Source: Ancylostoma caninum (lineage: Eukaryota > Nematoda > Chromadorea > Rhabditida > Ancylostomatidae). Taken from it: DNA of 64,000 bases. The stretch covers positions 79,624 through 143,623 of the forward strand of contig JBAJFG010000485.1 in assembly GCA_037903475.1 (NCBI GenBank), read 5' to 3'. Under the pieces are notes generated by a model. The model was given only the letters and a program-made list of their open reading frames with translations, had not been told where the DNA came from and did no database searches. The translations under genes were made by a program, and so were the position numbers. This document shows positions 48,158 to 60,569 of the stretch, piece by piece (positions within the stretch are counted from its first letter, which is position 1; every line of letters begins with the position of its first letter).

Positions 48158-51100
48158 ATGGCATCAAAGCAAAATGGCAGCAGCATCCCACAGCCGCGGC
48201 CGCCTTTTCGTAGACAAGGATCAAGTAGTGAGTTCAGTTTTTCTCTATTTCAACTTCTGGATGCGTAAATGTGCTTATTGCTGAGCTTTGCTGAAGTAAA
48301 TAGCTCATCTCATTGTTAATGACGCTAATTTTGATGCACATTACAACTACCCTTTGACAAGGTGAAACGATATGTGTGTGTGTGTTTGAATAATCCAATC
48401 TACCGATAATCACTTTATCCTTCCGTTATTAAACTGATGGTGAACTTGCTCCTATACATCGGATGAATCTACATATAGCCGTACTTGAAGCGCTAACATG
48501 AAATCGCATCTGATATAGAGCCGATTCAGTGTCTCCTTACTTTTTCTCAACATCCTCTTCATGATTCTCAGATGTTGTCATTCTTCCTACAACAGCGTGG
48601 ATTTTTTTTTATTCTGTTGGCTTGGGAAGTTTTGAAAAATGTGAATGTCTTTCGAAATTTCCGCTCCTGGTCGCCCAGCAACGTTTCACGCACCGCTTAC
48701 TTTACATTTTTCTTGTCGCACTCTTCTCATTGTAGATCCTCATCAATGGGGATTTCCGTTGAATCAATACTGTGCCAGTGTAATGCCTCGATCGCTTAGT
48801 AAGTTACAGATCACTCGGCGGGGAGCTGGCTCCTCGTTTCCTCATGATTGTAGCTTAAAAAGCACAACAAACGTGACAGAACAACCTTAAGACAGCAAGT
48901 AAGAACATGTGCGAAAACACATGTAATGACAGCTTGTTGATTTCTGTGCATTTTTCAATTATTCGTACAGGAATATCGAATATTCGGCGTTGCTACAAAT
49001 TATAGTTGCAATTTACCACTGGGTTGATTTCTTGGAAAATTCGTTGTGGTGGCCTGGACGAAGAAACTCGGCCGCGTAGTGCACGCGCTGTAAACCAGCC
49101 CACCCCTGAGAAAATCTGCGATCATTGTGATCTACTGTGACAACAGCTGGAAAGGCGTCTTTTTTCCAATCTTTCCCATTCTCCTTACCTAAGACCTTTG
49201 AACACCAGTAAAATTAAGCCCGAAATTACAAAAAAGAAAAACAACTATTTTTTAAAGTTCTGGAACACTAGAAGCGTGATCACTTGTGGATCCCATTTTA
49301 AATGGAATAGAAAAATCCGTTGGTTTTATTATGCTCAGGAATGTTAGACCTCTATGGGTGTACATAGAATGTCAAAACTCACTTTTCCCGTTTTTGATTT
49401 AGTTTCGACTTTTATTCTTTGTCTATTCTGCCTAAACCTGCTATTTTTCTTGACACCCGTCTGGAATTGTTTGTGGGTTTACGAAACTTTAGAACAGCTG
49501 ATAGAAGCAAATGGATGGCAAGAGGAAACTCTTCGCCACAGTGAAAACAATGGGTTCTGTGTAATTAATTACTCACCATGGAGTTATTTACTAATGGATT
49601 TTGATAAGCTGACGTGGGAACTGTTAATACATTTCTTTCCTGGAAATTGAATTATATGTAGGCTTGCTTTGGTGTTTTCCCTTCAATTTTGCCAGAAACT
49701 TCCCATAAGAATGCAAACAGTGTAAGCTGAGAATATATCTCACGTCTATGTTGTTCTTCTTGGAAAGGGCTCGATAAGGGCGACAAATTCACGGATTTTC
49801 CTGTTGGAATCTGGGTCGTTTTGCTGGTTTAACCGCTCTGAAATTTCACTGCAACTCTTTTTTTGTCACACTAACTTCTGAATGATTGAAAAATGAGACA
49901 ATTTATCTTGTTTTATTTCAATCCTGGATTTTGAGTTGCAAATTAGCGCGTGTGTGTATGAGATCAGACATATTCAGAATCACAGCTTCGCTCGTCTGCG
50001 AGTAAATCCAGATTGGCTCGGATTATTCCAAGATCAAATAGAGTGACATCTATGTTATCATCCTATGATCAAATGGGATAACATCATCTTCATTCGGATT
50101 AGCTATTATTTCCGTTCTACCACCTAATAAAAGAAATCGTTTTAAATAAGTTTGATTTCAATCAGGAATGAAGTAATCGCGGGAATATTCTGAATGCCCC
50201 AGGCGAAACCCTTCCTGGAAATCGGAGTGTGTTTTCTCTTGGATTTGTTCAAAAAACTAAACGGCAAACAGATCCTCGTCGTGAGACACTGCCCGCAGAC
50301 TTTTGGCTCAAGTGCACCATCCGTAAACCCCATCTCTAGTATAATCTCATAACCTGTTCTTTGACTCATCTTTGTTTACTTGTATACATCTTTGACAAAA
50401 TCAATACTGCACTAACGTGTGTATTTGTTTTTGATTTGTCATTCTTCCACGCACTCCTCACAACGATCGGATTTTCTATTAGCACGCAGCAAACAAAATC
50501 GTCGATCCGACGGATATTGACCGAATCGTGGCTTTGGCGCATAGCCCGTTGTCACTCTGTTGCAAAGTTCTGGAAGTACAAAAATATTTGTAAGAAATAT
50601 TTGACATCCTAGCAATCCCATGGGCTTCCTTCTAGCGGTTACTGCCTTTCCCACAACTGAATAAAAGAGTATTGCAATGATTTGTGATTTCTTATCAAAT
50701 GAACCTAATATGGAGGACCGCTGAAAATTTCTGGATGTCCCAGAGATATCCTAGCACTGTTTTCTTGTTCATGTTGATTTGTGTTGTGTACATCGCAGAC
50801 GTGCATTTGTGCACGTCCAGATGGTGATGAGTGCAAAACTTCCCTCCATCCATGCCACACACTGCGAAAACTACTGGTTTTCAAGTAGAGCAGAACTATT
50901 GCGTTATTGCGTTCTGATGCGTGATCAAAAAGCTCTTGATCTTTCAGAGATTTCATCCAGAAAATTTCGTTGGATGTCCGGAAATATTGGGGTTTCGGCC
51001 CTCTTGCTTTATTTCTTTGAGCTGTTTCGCTTTTGAGACAACTAACTATCCGATATATGTAGTATTGCTCGAGTAAAAATCGAGCAAATGTACTTAACTT

Positions 51101-54100
51101 ATTAATTAATTCAGGACCGTGTCGAGAAATTAAGAGTACCCCGAGAACAAAAGCTCTGCAATCCTCCTCTCCTTTCCTCCAAGGTTTAAAGACTCTTTCT
51201 TTCCTGAACATTCCAGTTTTTGACTTTTTCGAAGTCGATTGTTTGGATATCGAATATATCTGATACATAATACTACTATCTAGTATGTAGAAGGATCTTT
51301 TTATCCAAGTTGCCTCGCTTTTTTTGACATACGGAGAATTGATTTTTTAATTTCTGGAAAGAAAGCTGTGTTCATAGACTGTTTGATAGGTCATGTGATA
51401 GGCAAGCGATATCAGAAATTCTTATACGTAAGCCCATATGCAATATTTATTCTCTCCAATGCTTGGAAGATGGAAATTGCCAGCTTATGGAAAATGTCAT
51501 CAGTGTCTATCGAGCTCATATTTGCGGATATACCAGAGATTTTTTTTGAGAAATAAAGAGATTCTCGCAGGATTCCAACCTAAACTATTCTTAGATTTTG
51601 AATTCCTGAAGATCTCCTAAGTCAGGACTTCTTAGAAAATATCCATGAGAGTGCTAATTCTCGTCGTCGAACAATATTTGATAACTACTACTATTTCAGT
51701 TGGTGCTGCAGGTGCACACCCAATGGCAGTAGCATTAGCTCCCGTACCTAGGATAGATTATAGTGTCACTAAGGTAAGTTCGTCATATTTGTCAATGAAT
51801 TTTCATTTACAGCGGATTTTACATTAAATATTAATAAATATAAAATTTAGGGAGGTGCGCGAACATGGGCAGTTCTACTTGTCTTTCTATTTTTATGTTC
51901 TGGTCTATATACAATATTTTCTTCAAAGGAGTTAAATGGAAATGATGCTAGTAGGTTGTTTTGCAATTAATGACAAGTAAACTGTGTAGTACTCCTTTTA
52001 AAGTTCGGATTCATAGATTTCCCTTTGCCTATTGTGACTTCTGCTAATGTAGTACAACTTGTATTGAAAGAGTGTAGAGTTTACAATGAAACTATGTACT
52101 AAAATGAGGTGGGCGCAGAACTCCCTAGACCCCTTCTCTGAGATTCTCTATTAGCTTTTCCCGCTGAATGATTTTTCAAATAATAGCTTTCAATTTTTTA
52201 GACGTTCAAAGCGATCAGCAGGAAGAAGTAGGAGATGATTCTCAAAGTTATTCAGATCTTTCTCCAAAGCAGCGCAGAAACACTAAGTGAGTAGAGGACA
52301 AGATCCATAATCTAAAATGGTCAAAATTCCTCTGTGAATCCGAGAATGTTGTCTGGTTGTTCACGCAGAAATCTCATGACTATTTCAGAGAATCAGAAGA
52401 CTCCGACATCAAAGAAGACTCTTCAGAAGTAGCAGCTGAGGCTACAGGTTACTGAGTCTCTGATTAGTTGCGATAAGTTTCCAGCTTTTCGTCAATGATG
52501 CTCATTTACAGCAGATGACGACGATGATACTGAGGTCGAGACCGCACTTGAGGATCAATTGTTCGCGGGCTTAAGAAGAAAAATCGAGAAGAATATTCAG
52601 CGGGTAAAGGAATTCGTAAAGGTCAGTTTTACATAGTCTTTCTTTTATTTTCTTTTATTATGGGCTAAATAATATCATGCTTATCTCGTTTGTAAACGAT
52701 GAAGGAGCGATGATTCTGTTGCTGTAACGTTCATTTCGAAAAAGTTCTAAGCATAGAAAAAATCCTTGTTTAGATGCTTAACTGTACGATGCAAAACGTG
52801 TTGCGCAGGAGCATGTACCTCCACCTCAGGGATTTTCCAGCATATTTCTCATTCGTCCAAAATTCCAGATTTTAAACTCCACTGACCACTCATTACCTCC
52901 CTTTTTCCTTCCTCAAAATATATCCATATTTATGTGGTTGAACGTGCGTCAGAAATTACATCACATAATCCTTTCCTGTTTTTGTTACACATAGCGAATG
53001 ATCCCTGATCCTCGGATCTGTTCATGAACAGTTATCCAGGGATCCGCTGTTGACAAATTTATCTAATTACACAGTTACACAGCCATTTGTCCTATGGTTT
53101 CTCATGAGGCTGTGCTTTGGTGCCAAGGGATTAGTGGTGCTTGGGTTTTTCGTGGACTTCCTACTCTTTCATTATCCCTAGGATGGTCAGAATCCTTTTC
53201 TAGAAATTACGTCAGGAATTGTACATGTTAAACATAATATGCTTACCTACAGAACGAATATTAGTAACTTTTCATGTTTAATCTTCTCAAGATTGGGTTG
53301 ATCTTGCAAGTGCTGAGCAATGTTTGTTCTTTCTGGATCTTTCTGGATTGGTTAGCAATTCCTAAGATGACCAATTTGCAATGCGCTGCTTCGCTTTTGC
53401 ATTTGTTTCAACGTTTTTCAAAGAGATAGGATAAATACCAGCGTCACACATAATATTTCCTGAATCATTTCTTTCAAACAGGTGATCATCGAGTTCAAGT
53501 ATGCAAACGCTCTTTAATGAGCATTTCTCCACAAATAATCTGAAAATGGACTTCAGCGGCAAATGCATTCCCCGATTCCAGAGATCACAAGCACTCATTA
53601 CAGTTGTGTGTTTATCTAAAAACTGTTCCATGCTCACATCCGTCAGGTTCCAAAGAAGCTAACGCAACAGCAAAATTAAATCGAATCATCGTTCACCTAT
53701 CAAAATATCTAACTATTGAATATATTACTATTAAATGCTGTAAATTATAAGTAAAATATTACTAAATACTGATGGAGATTATAACTTGCTCGGTCCAGTG
53801 TAGCGAAGTGGCAAGAGGCCCTCCTTCGTTTCTCGCTCCAAGGTCCAAGGTCACCGAGTCACCCATCCCTCCAGAGTCGTTAAATTTTACCAGAGGAATC
53901 TGAAAAGATGAAGCGCCGACTTATTACGTGGGGGCTATGATTAATGAAGCATCAACTACGCAAATCAACGATGATTCCCATGATTGGCCATCTTATAGGC
54001 TAGTAATACTAGGTGATGCTCGGTTGCTAACCTGGTTTCGTTTGGTTATATGTCCATAACCGTAACCACTCATCTAATGGAACGTGTTCTTGGCGGTTTT

Positions 54101-57100
54101 GTGAAGATATTAACCAGCAGTGGGTATTTGACACCGCCAACCTTACCGAGGGCCATCATTCCATCCCCATTCCACCCCAATTCCCAGTTAGCAATCGTTT
54201 AACTAGATATATAGCTTGGTTGCGGCAGAGACTCTGCACCATTAATCATTCCCCCATAACCATTATTGCTTTTCCCATAAGTATGTGGATGGATTTCACC
54301 TCATTCTCCACGTCCTGCCGGAGTCTTAGCTGGTCCAAAGCTATTGGCTGCCTAATTTCTGCAAAACAGCTATAATGAAGTAGAATTTTAAAACTATTGG
54401 AATAACTATCCTTAATCCATATAAAGGAGTCCGAACAAGCATGGTTCAACTAAAAAAAGGTTGAAGTTATTGCTGACTTCGGAACGATATACGAATGCTC
54501 TCCATTTCAGGAGCATGACGGCGATAAGGACAAAGTGGATGAGGATACGGAAGAAACAAAGGTTCAAACTCCATTAAAAAGAGGGAAACGGAGAAAAAAC
54601 AAAGTGGTCGAGCCTAGCGATGACGAACAGGAACAGGCAAAAGAGCCTAAGGTGATAGTATATCTACGTGTAACCTTAACTGCTCAATTTTAGCTATTGG
54701 CTGACAAATGGAGGTTTACAGCAAAGCTTAAAGGCAAAAGAAATTTCCACAAGTGGATGAATTTCTAAAAATTCAGTGTTCCCATCGGCATAAGCGGAAA
54801 GGCAAAGCAGACAGGGAGTGTGAAGAAGAAGCTGATGTAGAGGAGACTGATTCAGATGATGACGATTCTAAAGAGGATGACCTTCCCGAGACGGAGGTAT
54901 GCACAACGATGTAGTCTTTATAACAAACGTTCTTCATTGAATGCTTTTCAGCCATCTGAAGAAGCCACTCCAGAAGAAGATAATGATGAAGAGGAAGAGA
55001 AAGAGGACGAGGATGACGATGAAGAAGAGTCAAAAACTGAAGAACGATTTATTCGTAAACAGAGAAGTCATGGCTTCCGGTCAGTTCATACATGTATTCA
55101 GTAATTTGTTGGAAGTACTGTATTTTCTAATCCTAAAATTAAGGCATCTCCTTATTGATGCGGAGCCCGAACGAGAATGCAGGAGGAAGCACTGTCCTCC
55201 AGATTACCATGCTGCGCCGCGCAAATCGCTTTTAAAGAAGAAGTACAAGGTATTTTTGAGGTTTCAGGATCATTTTTACTTGACTGCTTCTCATGATTCT
55301 ACCGCAAAACATACTGTCACATTAGGCGGAGTCGAGATAGAGCGTTAGTGGCTGCTATTTTCTGCTGCGCCTTTTGCGAGTTGAGACTTTCACACTGAAC
55401 TAAGCGAGCTTTATCCTGTACACCTTCACCCAGCTTTAAACCAGGCCAGAAATTTCAGTGGATTCAAATGCGAGCGAGCAACTCTGTCTTGTATTTCCTG
55501 ATTTCATTTCTCTATTGTGAATGCCTTACGACATTTTCAGTACGTCTCTCAGGATTAGTGCCTTGTACAAGATCTCAAAATCTTTAAACTAGATGTATGT
55601 GTACTCGGTCCAGAAGATGGAGAATGTCAGTAAAATGTCGGAACTCAAAGTATTTTTAGGTGATGATGGACTTTTCATCCTAAAACCTTTGTCATACTTT
55701 GATATGCTGCATCAACCAGGTGCACGCGCAAGTATTAATGCAAATCCACATTGGGTCAGTGCACTAGGAAAATTTTACGAAGATAATTTAAGGACACCGT
55801 CCCATCTTAGAATCGTTTTTGAGGTGGAAAGAATGTCTAGAAGCTGCTGATCACAGCGATATATGTGATCCCGTGCAAAACTACCGAAAAAGCCTTTTTC
55901 GAGCCCCAATTATTGGGAAGCGTGTGGGCGGAGCCGGGACGGAGTTAACGCACTTTCTGAACGCTTCACTTCCGGGGCGCATCTTCAAAGGAGATTCGTG
56001 CTTCTGTTCTCTCCTTAATAGAACAGAAAGTGTGCTTCGCTTCGAATATAATTTAGTTTCGTCGACACCCTGTTACTACTTATTACTGGACCCATTTATC
56101 AGCGTCAAATCAAAGCATATTTCAGGGCCCAAGCACCGAACCCACCTCAGGTCGTCCGGATAGTGATAATGTCAAAGATGACGAGGATGATGAGGACGAT
56201 GAAGACGATGATGAAGATGACCAGCCAGATCCGCGATCTCAAATCAAACACAGTGAAGTTGTTGCGCTGAACAAACGGTAAGTATATATGTGCGAGTTTT
56301 TTATTCGTAGTGAAGCTACCTGGGATCTTAGGAGTCTTGAAATCTGTGAGATCCACAAGATAACCGATCCCTGCATAGAATAAAAATTGTGTGTATGAGG
56401 CAACCATGATAAGCATGTATTAGGTTGGTCCAAAGGTTTTGCACCAAATTTCACGCTTTTTCTGACAATTATTACTTTATTAATGACCATCACGATCCAT
56501 TACGTACACATCTCCAATGCTTTGTTAGACTATCAACCCCAGAAATCCAGAACACTGATGATTCTGAAGCGAAGAAGCGCGGAATCTCAGTTTGCAGCTT
56601 TTCCCTGATCATCCAGTTTTTCCTCTTGTGGATGCAGATCCACTACCGGAAAGAAAAGGTAATCGAGCAGGGTCAAGTCAGGATAAAGCGGAAGTTTTTT
56701 AGGGAGTAAGACTTGCTACATGAAGTCATGCTTTGTCATGAAGGGCTGTGTGACTAGAGGTACGCTGCTGCGCTGTGATTGGTCGATTCATGGGCGCGTC
56801 GCGGCAGTAGCCTTCAAGGGCCCAGTAGTGCTGCAGTAAAATAAGGAAGTTTTCTAAGCTTGAGTGGGACAGATGAATATTCTCGGAACCTATAAGCTGT
56901 AACGAGAGTGGTGACCGATGTAATCTAGTGCGTCGAATCGGAGGAATAACCTGGATCCAAGGCATGATCAAGCGTGCGGCGCAGTCGCGTCGCGGCGTAC
57001 ATGTTGACCGCCTCCCGTTATGAAGTAGAGCAACATGGCCAGTTTTCTTATATTTCAAAAATGTGTCTGTAAATTTCTGGAGTTGAAATCCAGTAAAGAA

Positions 57101-57534
57101 GTCGTAGAACATTCTTCTACTTTCTAAGAGTTTTAATCTAAGACTAAGAAATTGCGGATCAAAAAATGAATTCTGGTGCAAGACCTTCAGACCAATCTAA
57201 TAATGGACATGAGATCGGCATTACTTTCGACCGCATGCATAATGTTTGCATCAGAAATCCGGTGCTTCCATCGTAACCTACGCATTCTTCCCCAATTCCT
57301 TAAGAATAAGATTTTTCTGGTATTCTGAAGTGTCAGCGCCACGACGTCCCATTGTAAGACCAAAGCAATGGATACTTACTTTTCAGAGGTTCGGGACGAG
57401 AAGCGTACAAACGTCAAGCAATAACGAATCGAGACGATCACAAGAATCGCGACTCGTTGGATCGTGCCGATAATCTCGTGGAAAAGGTGAAGGTCAAGCG
57501 TTTTAAGAAGAGCAAAAAGTGGGATTCGTCATAG
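48158..57534 (+). CDS. Single-pass membrane protein with long acidic tail (junctin/triadin-like layout)
   Basis: Thirteen exons join in phase to 451 residues: 48158-48227, 48736-48798, 51700-51773, 51851-51950, 52202-52286, 52389-52447, 52512-52621, 54511-54651, 54777-54896, 54952-55079, 55144-55249, 56126-56277, 57387-57534 (TAG). Residues 1-69 are Pro/Ser-rich (MASKQNGSSIPQPRPPF); 75-92 (WAVLLVFLFLCSGLYTIF) are a membrane anchor. The rest is charged: Asp/Glu runs alternate with Lys/Arg clusters, with a small Cys-His patch (ECRRKHCPPDYH) and a basic C terminus (KRFKKSKKWDSS). A short N terminus, single span and charged tail is the layout of junctin/triadin and aspartyl-beta-hydroxylase leader proteins; that is inference from architecture. 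The first two exons are less certain; if absent, translation could start at 51723 (399 residues). AATAAA at 58089 is a possible poly(A) signal. Confidence 0.62.
50439..50569 (-). CDS. Candidate terminal exon on the opposite strand, unidentified
   Basis: From a TACTTCCAG acceptor (phase 1) to TGA, 43 residues: LCNRVTTGYAPKPRFGQYPS, then DRRFCLLRANRKSDRCEEC. It is basic with four cysteines. It lies inside the long intron (48799-51699) of the plus-strand gene, so it would be a nested gene. No upstream exon was joined; minus-strand open frames at 50705-51268 (187 codons) are in the right place but lack recognisable motifs. Confidence 0.3.
50705..51268 (-). other. 187-codon open frame, coding status unclear
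   Basis: This is among the longest uninterrupted frames in the window, in AT-rich sequence where stops are frequent. It is basic in the first half (KPWRKGEEDCRAF) and contains GPKPQYFRTSNEIFWMKSL. There is no recognised domain and no splice evidence. It lies within an intron of the plus-strand gene; it may be chance, a relic or a nested gene. Confidence 0.25.
52622..54510. other. Long intron of the 48.2-57.5 kb gene, no exon seen
   Basis: Between the GTCAGT donor at 52622 and the TTTCAG acceptor at 54510 I found no additional in-phase exon. A small minus-strand frame at 53362-53637 was not accepted. Confidence 0.4.
56420..57200. mobile_element. 781-bp mariner-type non-autonomous element in an intron
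   Basis: The ends TTAGGTTGGTCCAAAGGTTT and, inverted, TTAGATTGGTCTGAAGGTCT continue for about 30 bp as TIRs ending in TTGCACCA. TA lies on each side (56418-56419, 57201-57202). The interior has an ATTGG-containing GC-richer stretch and open frames but no recognisable transposase. It fills most of the last intron (56278-57386) of the plus-strand gene. A small relative lies at 60392-60569. Confidence 0.82.
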
Positions 57535-58590
57535 TGCGACCACTGGAGACGCATAAAAATCGTCATCACTGCGAGCTAAGGCGTAATTACGTACAGCAAA
57601 TCTAACACGTCTTCATGTCATGTGCCAGAAAACCTCGACATCCCATAAACTGCTTGGAGACTCGGAGTTATCCATGCACTCTGCACTCAAAACCCACCAG
57701 CCCTTGTCCGAGAACAGCCAGCAGCAGTATTTTTCGGTTGTTTATTTCCGGATAATTCTTTGTTGCACCATCAACGCCTCCGCTTTTTTTTTCTTTTTTT
57801 TTTACTCTCACCAGCCCCTTATCGAGGTTCTACCGTATCCAGAGTTGTTTTTTGCTTCCTTTCTGTTTACTAACGTTGGTCTTTTTCACGCTTTTTATGT
57901 GTGATGAATTGGGTTAAGCCCGCTGTAAAATCGGCCTTTAATTTATGCTACATTCACGGGTGAAGAATTAGTTTTTTTTTATCAAATGCAAGTCGTCAGA
58001 TCCACTGTCAAATGTCTATTGTTGTACATGCCTTTGTCTGACGTGATCATGTTGTCAAATGCTCAATTTTCATCGTTTGAGGTGATCTAATAAACAATTT
58101 TGTTGCTTGCTTTGTGTGCGGCGACCATGTAACGACAAAATGATGGCGTGGATCAGTATGAAGTATGGTTGATGACTGGAAGTTCTGTTGAAAACTTCAA
58201 AAATTTGTCCATGCATGCACTTTAACCAGGTACGCCATATTGTACTGCATTCTGTGACTGTTTCTCACTAACAGATTTGATGACAGCAAGTGTTTGCAAT
58301 CCTGGATTTGTAATTTTCGTTCATATTCATACGTTAATCATTAATTTTTTTTGAAAAGGAGCAGTTTGTTGCGTTATAACGGTAGGCTATGCTAAGCACA
58401 GTCGGCTTTTCTGGAAAATTTCTCTCAAATTTTTCTGGGTATTTCCTATAGCGCTCAACCTTTTAACATTACTGGTTTTCTTTGATCTTCAGAAGTAGCC
58501 TCACTCTAGCACTCTACCAAAATTGTTACATTGCAATACCTCATCTACTGGAGAATTTGATCTTCCCCGATTTCCGCTCAATCGATCCAG
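57535..58590. other. 3' flank of the acidic membrane protein gene, no exon seen
   Basis: Contains poly-T tracts and an AATAAA at 58089-58094 that may serve as poly(A) signal for the upstream gene. No coding exon was accepted. Confidence 0.35.
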
Positions 58591-58761
58591 CGAAAAACTA
58601 TTGAAGCCCTCCAGAGCGCTGCTACTTGTCGCTGGAAAGCAAGTGTTATTCGCAGAAATACGATAGCTGACGAGCATCCGGCAGAACTGCGGAGGAGGGA
58701 TGCCGCTTTTCGATCCCTGCTGTTACATGCAGACAAAACTTCAAATCAGCATTTAAAATAG
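58591..58761 (+). CDS. Candidate terminal exon, unidentified basic protein
   Basis: An open frame starts after a CGATCCAG acceptor (phase 0) and ends in TAG, 56 residues: RKTIEALQSAATCRWKASVI, RRNTIADEHPAELRRRDAAF, then RSLLLHADKTSNQHLK. It is helical and basic, and the coding bias is clear. It could be the last exon of a further plus-strand gene, or an alternative 3' exon of the gene ending at 57534; I could not join either. Confidence 0.4.
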   Translation, partial: RKTIEALQSAATCRWKASVIRRNTIADEHPAELRRRDAAFRSLLLHADKTSNQHLK

Positions 58762-60391
58762 TGGAAATTTTGTGGGATCCTGTAGGAAACAAGTCATCAC
58801 CAGGCCGCGTACAGGAACATTGTTTTTGCTAACATGTTCTGCTCCTCATTCATCTATTGACATATTTCTTCTCCTCATATCATCTGATTAGGTGCTTTTG
58901 AAGTCTCCTTGGGAACTACTGATGAAAGGATCGTAGACCCGGGGGCGCCAAGGAGACCACATTTCCGGTCTGATTCAAGCCCCGAAACCGGATTAGTGTG
59001 TAAAACCTAAGTATTTTCTTCATATTCCTGAATTTACGGTATCAGTTAGCTAGTAGAAATCATAAAATCGACATTAGATTCTATCTTATCTTTACTCTCC
59101 AACGAAGTGGACGTTGAACCAGATGTTTAGGACTTCCTTCTATGAGAAAGCGCTTTTTTCATGCACATTATTTAGGTAATGGAAAATATTATATTCGAAG
59201 CAGTTAAAAGGAGATTTTAACCACTAGTAACTGCCGGCCTCATCACTGACCATAAACTGTGGCATAGAAATTTTCCAGTCCTTTTTGCTGTTCTCCTATC
59301 ACATCCAGGAGTTCCGTTAGAGCACTATTAACATCCTTCCTGAATCAAGTTCGTCTGTGAGCGCATCCATGTTGGTGCTTTAAATAAGTAAATAACTAAA
59401 TGAATAGATAAAATAATAAATAGTAAACGTTCATAGTAAGGATCGTATACTTGTTTTACGTAACCCTTGGCAGCGTCTTGTAACGACAGTATGGAAAAAT
59501 AATACTCCTATGTTCTATCTTCCCATATTCTGGCGACAGCAATGCGAGACATCACCCTACCTTACTGTTCTTTTTGAGAATTTCTGTAAAATCCAAATTA
59601 TTAGGAGCCATGGATCAGAGTAGTGTGCAAAAGTCATCGCAAACGCGCATAAAGCTGTTTCTAGGTTATAACTTTAGAATTTTTTTCTGTGATTTTTTTT
59701 ATTCTATGTCCAAAATTATGGTCAGATTTCCAACCGTTCTGGTCTTCCACCATTTTTCTCAGACAATGTTGAAAACAATAGTTAGAAACCCTACCACCTT
59801 TTGAGAACACCAGCGAGCATTCTTCGGATATGAATGAGGCAGATTGGTGACTTTATTTAAGAAATAGTTGTTTGGAACAAATCCTTCAAGGAAGATTGAA
59901 AAAAAACTAAAATCTTAGCAATTGAGAAACAAGAATTTCGTTTATATTCTTCGAGACGAAACACTAGAAAATGCCAAGACGTGTTCAATTACAACTTTCT
60001 AGCACTTGCTACATCCGGAGCTACGATTCATGAGAGAATAATCAAGCAATTAGCGAATCATACTCCAAGCCCTGCGTCTCCTAACAATACCTCTATAGGA
60101 TTTCCAATCACACCAAGCGTCATTGGTTCACGTGGCTAACGTTACAGAATCCTTGTCCGGATATAACATGTTTCAAAAGCGGTGATACCCGAGTAATAGT
60201 GTCTAGCGCCTATTTTCTTGTTTGCCACTCCGATTACCACTCTCCTGTTTTTTTCCTCTGTTTTCTTTTTTTGATCTATCTCTGCTGGTGGAGCGGACTA
60301 TAATTTTGAAACTTTGAGAAGAATCTGTACATGGTAGTGATACTAAAATTGTAAAGTTCACTAGGAAAGGTTAACACCTATTTCAAAGCCA
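58762..60391. other. No gene recognised
   Basis: AT-rich sequence with AAATAAATAA-type runs near 59380-59430. No exon or repeat boundary was supported. Confidence 0.4.
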
Positions 60392-60569
60392 TTAGGATGG
60401 TCCAAAAGTCTTGCACCAACATTTATTTTCTGAATCAGAATTTCTTTGTTTTGAATTGAAATTATTGGTCAGTAGAATATGGCAGAATGTTCTACTTCTT
60501 CCCAATTATAAAATCGGCAGACCAGATTCCAAAGTGTAAAATTGGTGCAAGACTTTCGGACCAACCCGA
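60392..60569. mobile_element. 178-bp mariner-type MITE
   Basis: The left end TTAGGATGGTCCAAAAGTCT and the inverse of the right end TCGGGTTGGTCCGAAAGTCT share a TIR of about 28 bp ending TTGCACCAA. It has the same terminal motif as the 781-bp element at 56420-57200 but almost no interior. Confidence 0.8.

Noticed and set aside
56726..57181. 151-codon open frame as mariner transposase
   Set aside because: It lies in a mariner-type element but shows none of the conserved transposase motifs (no HDNAR or YSPDL-type segments).
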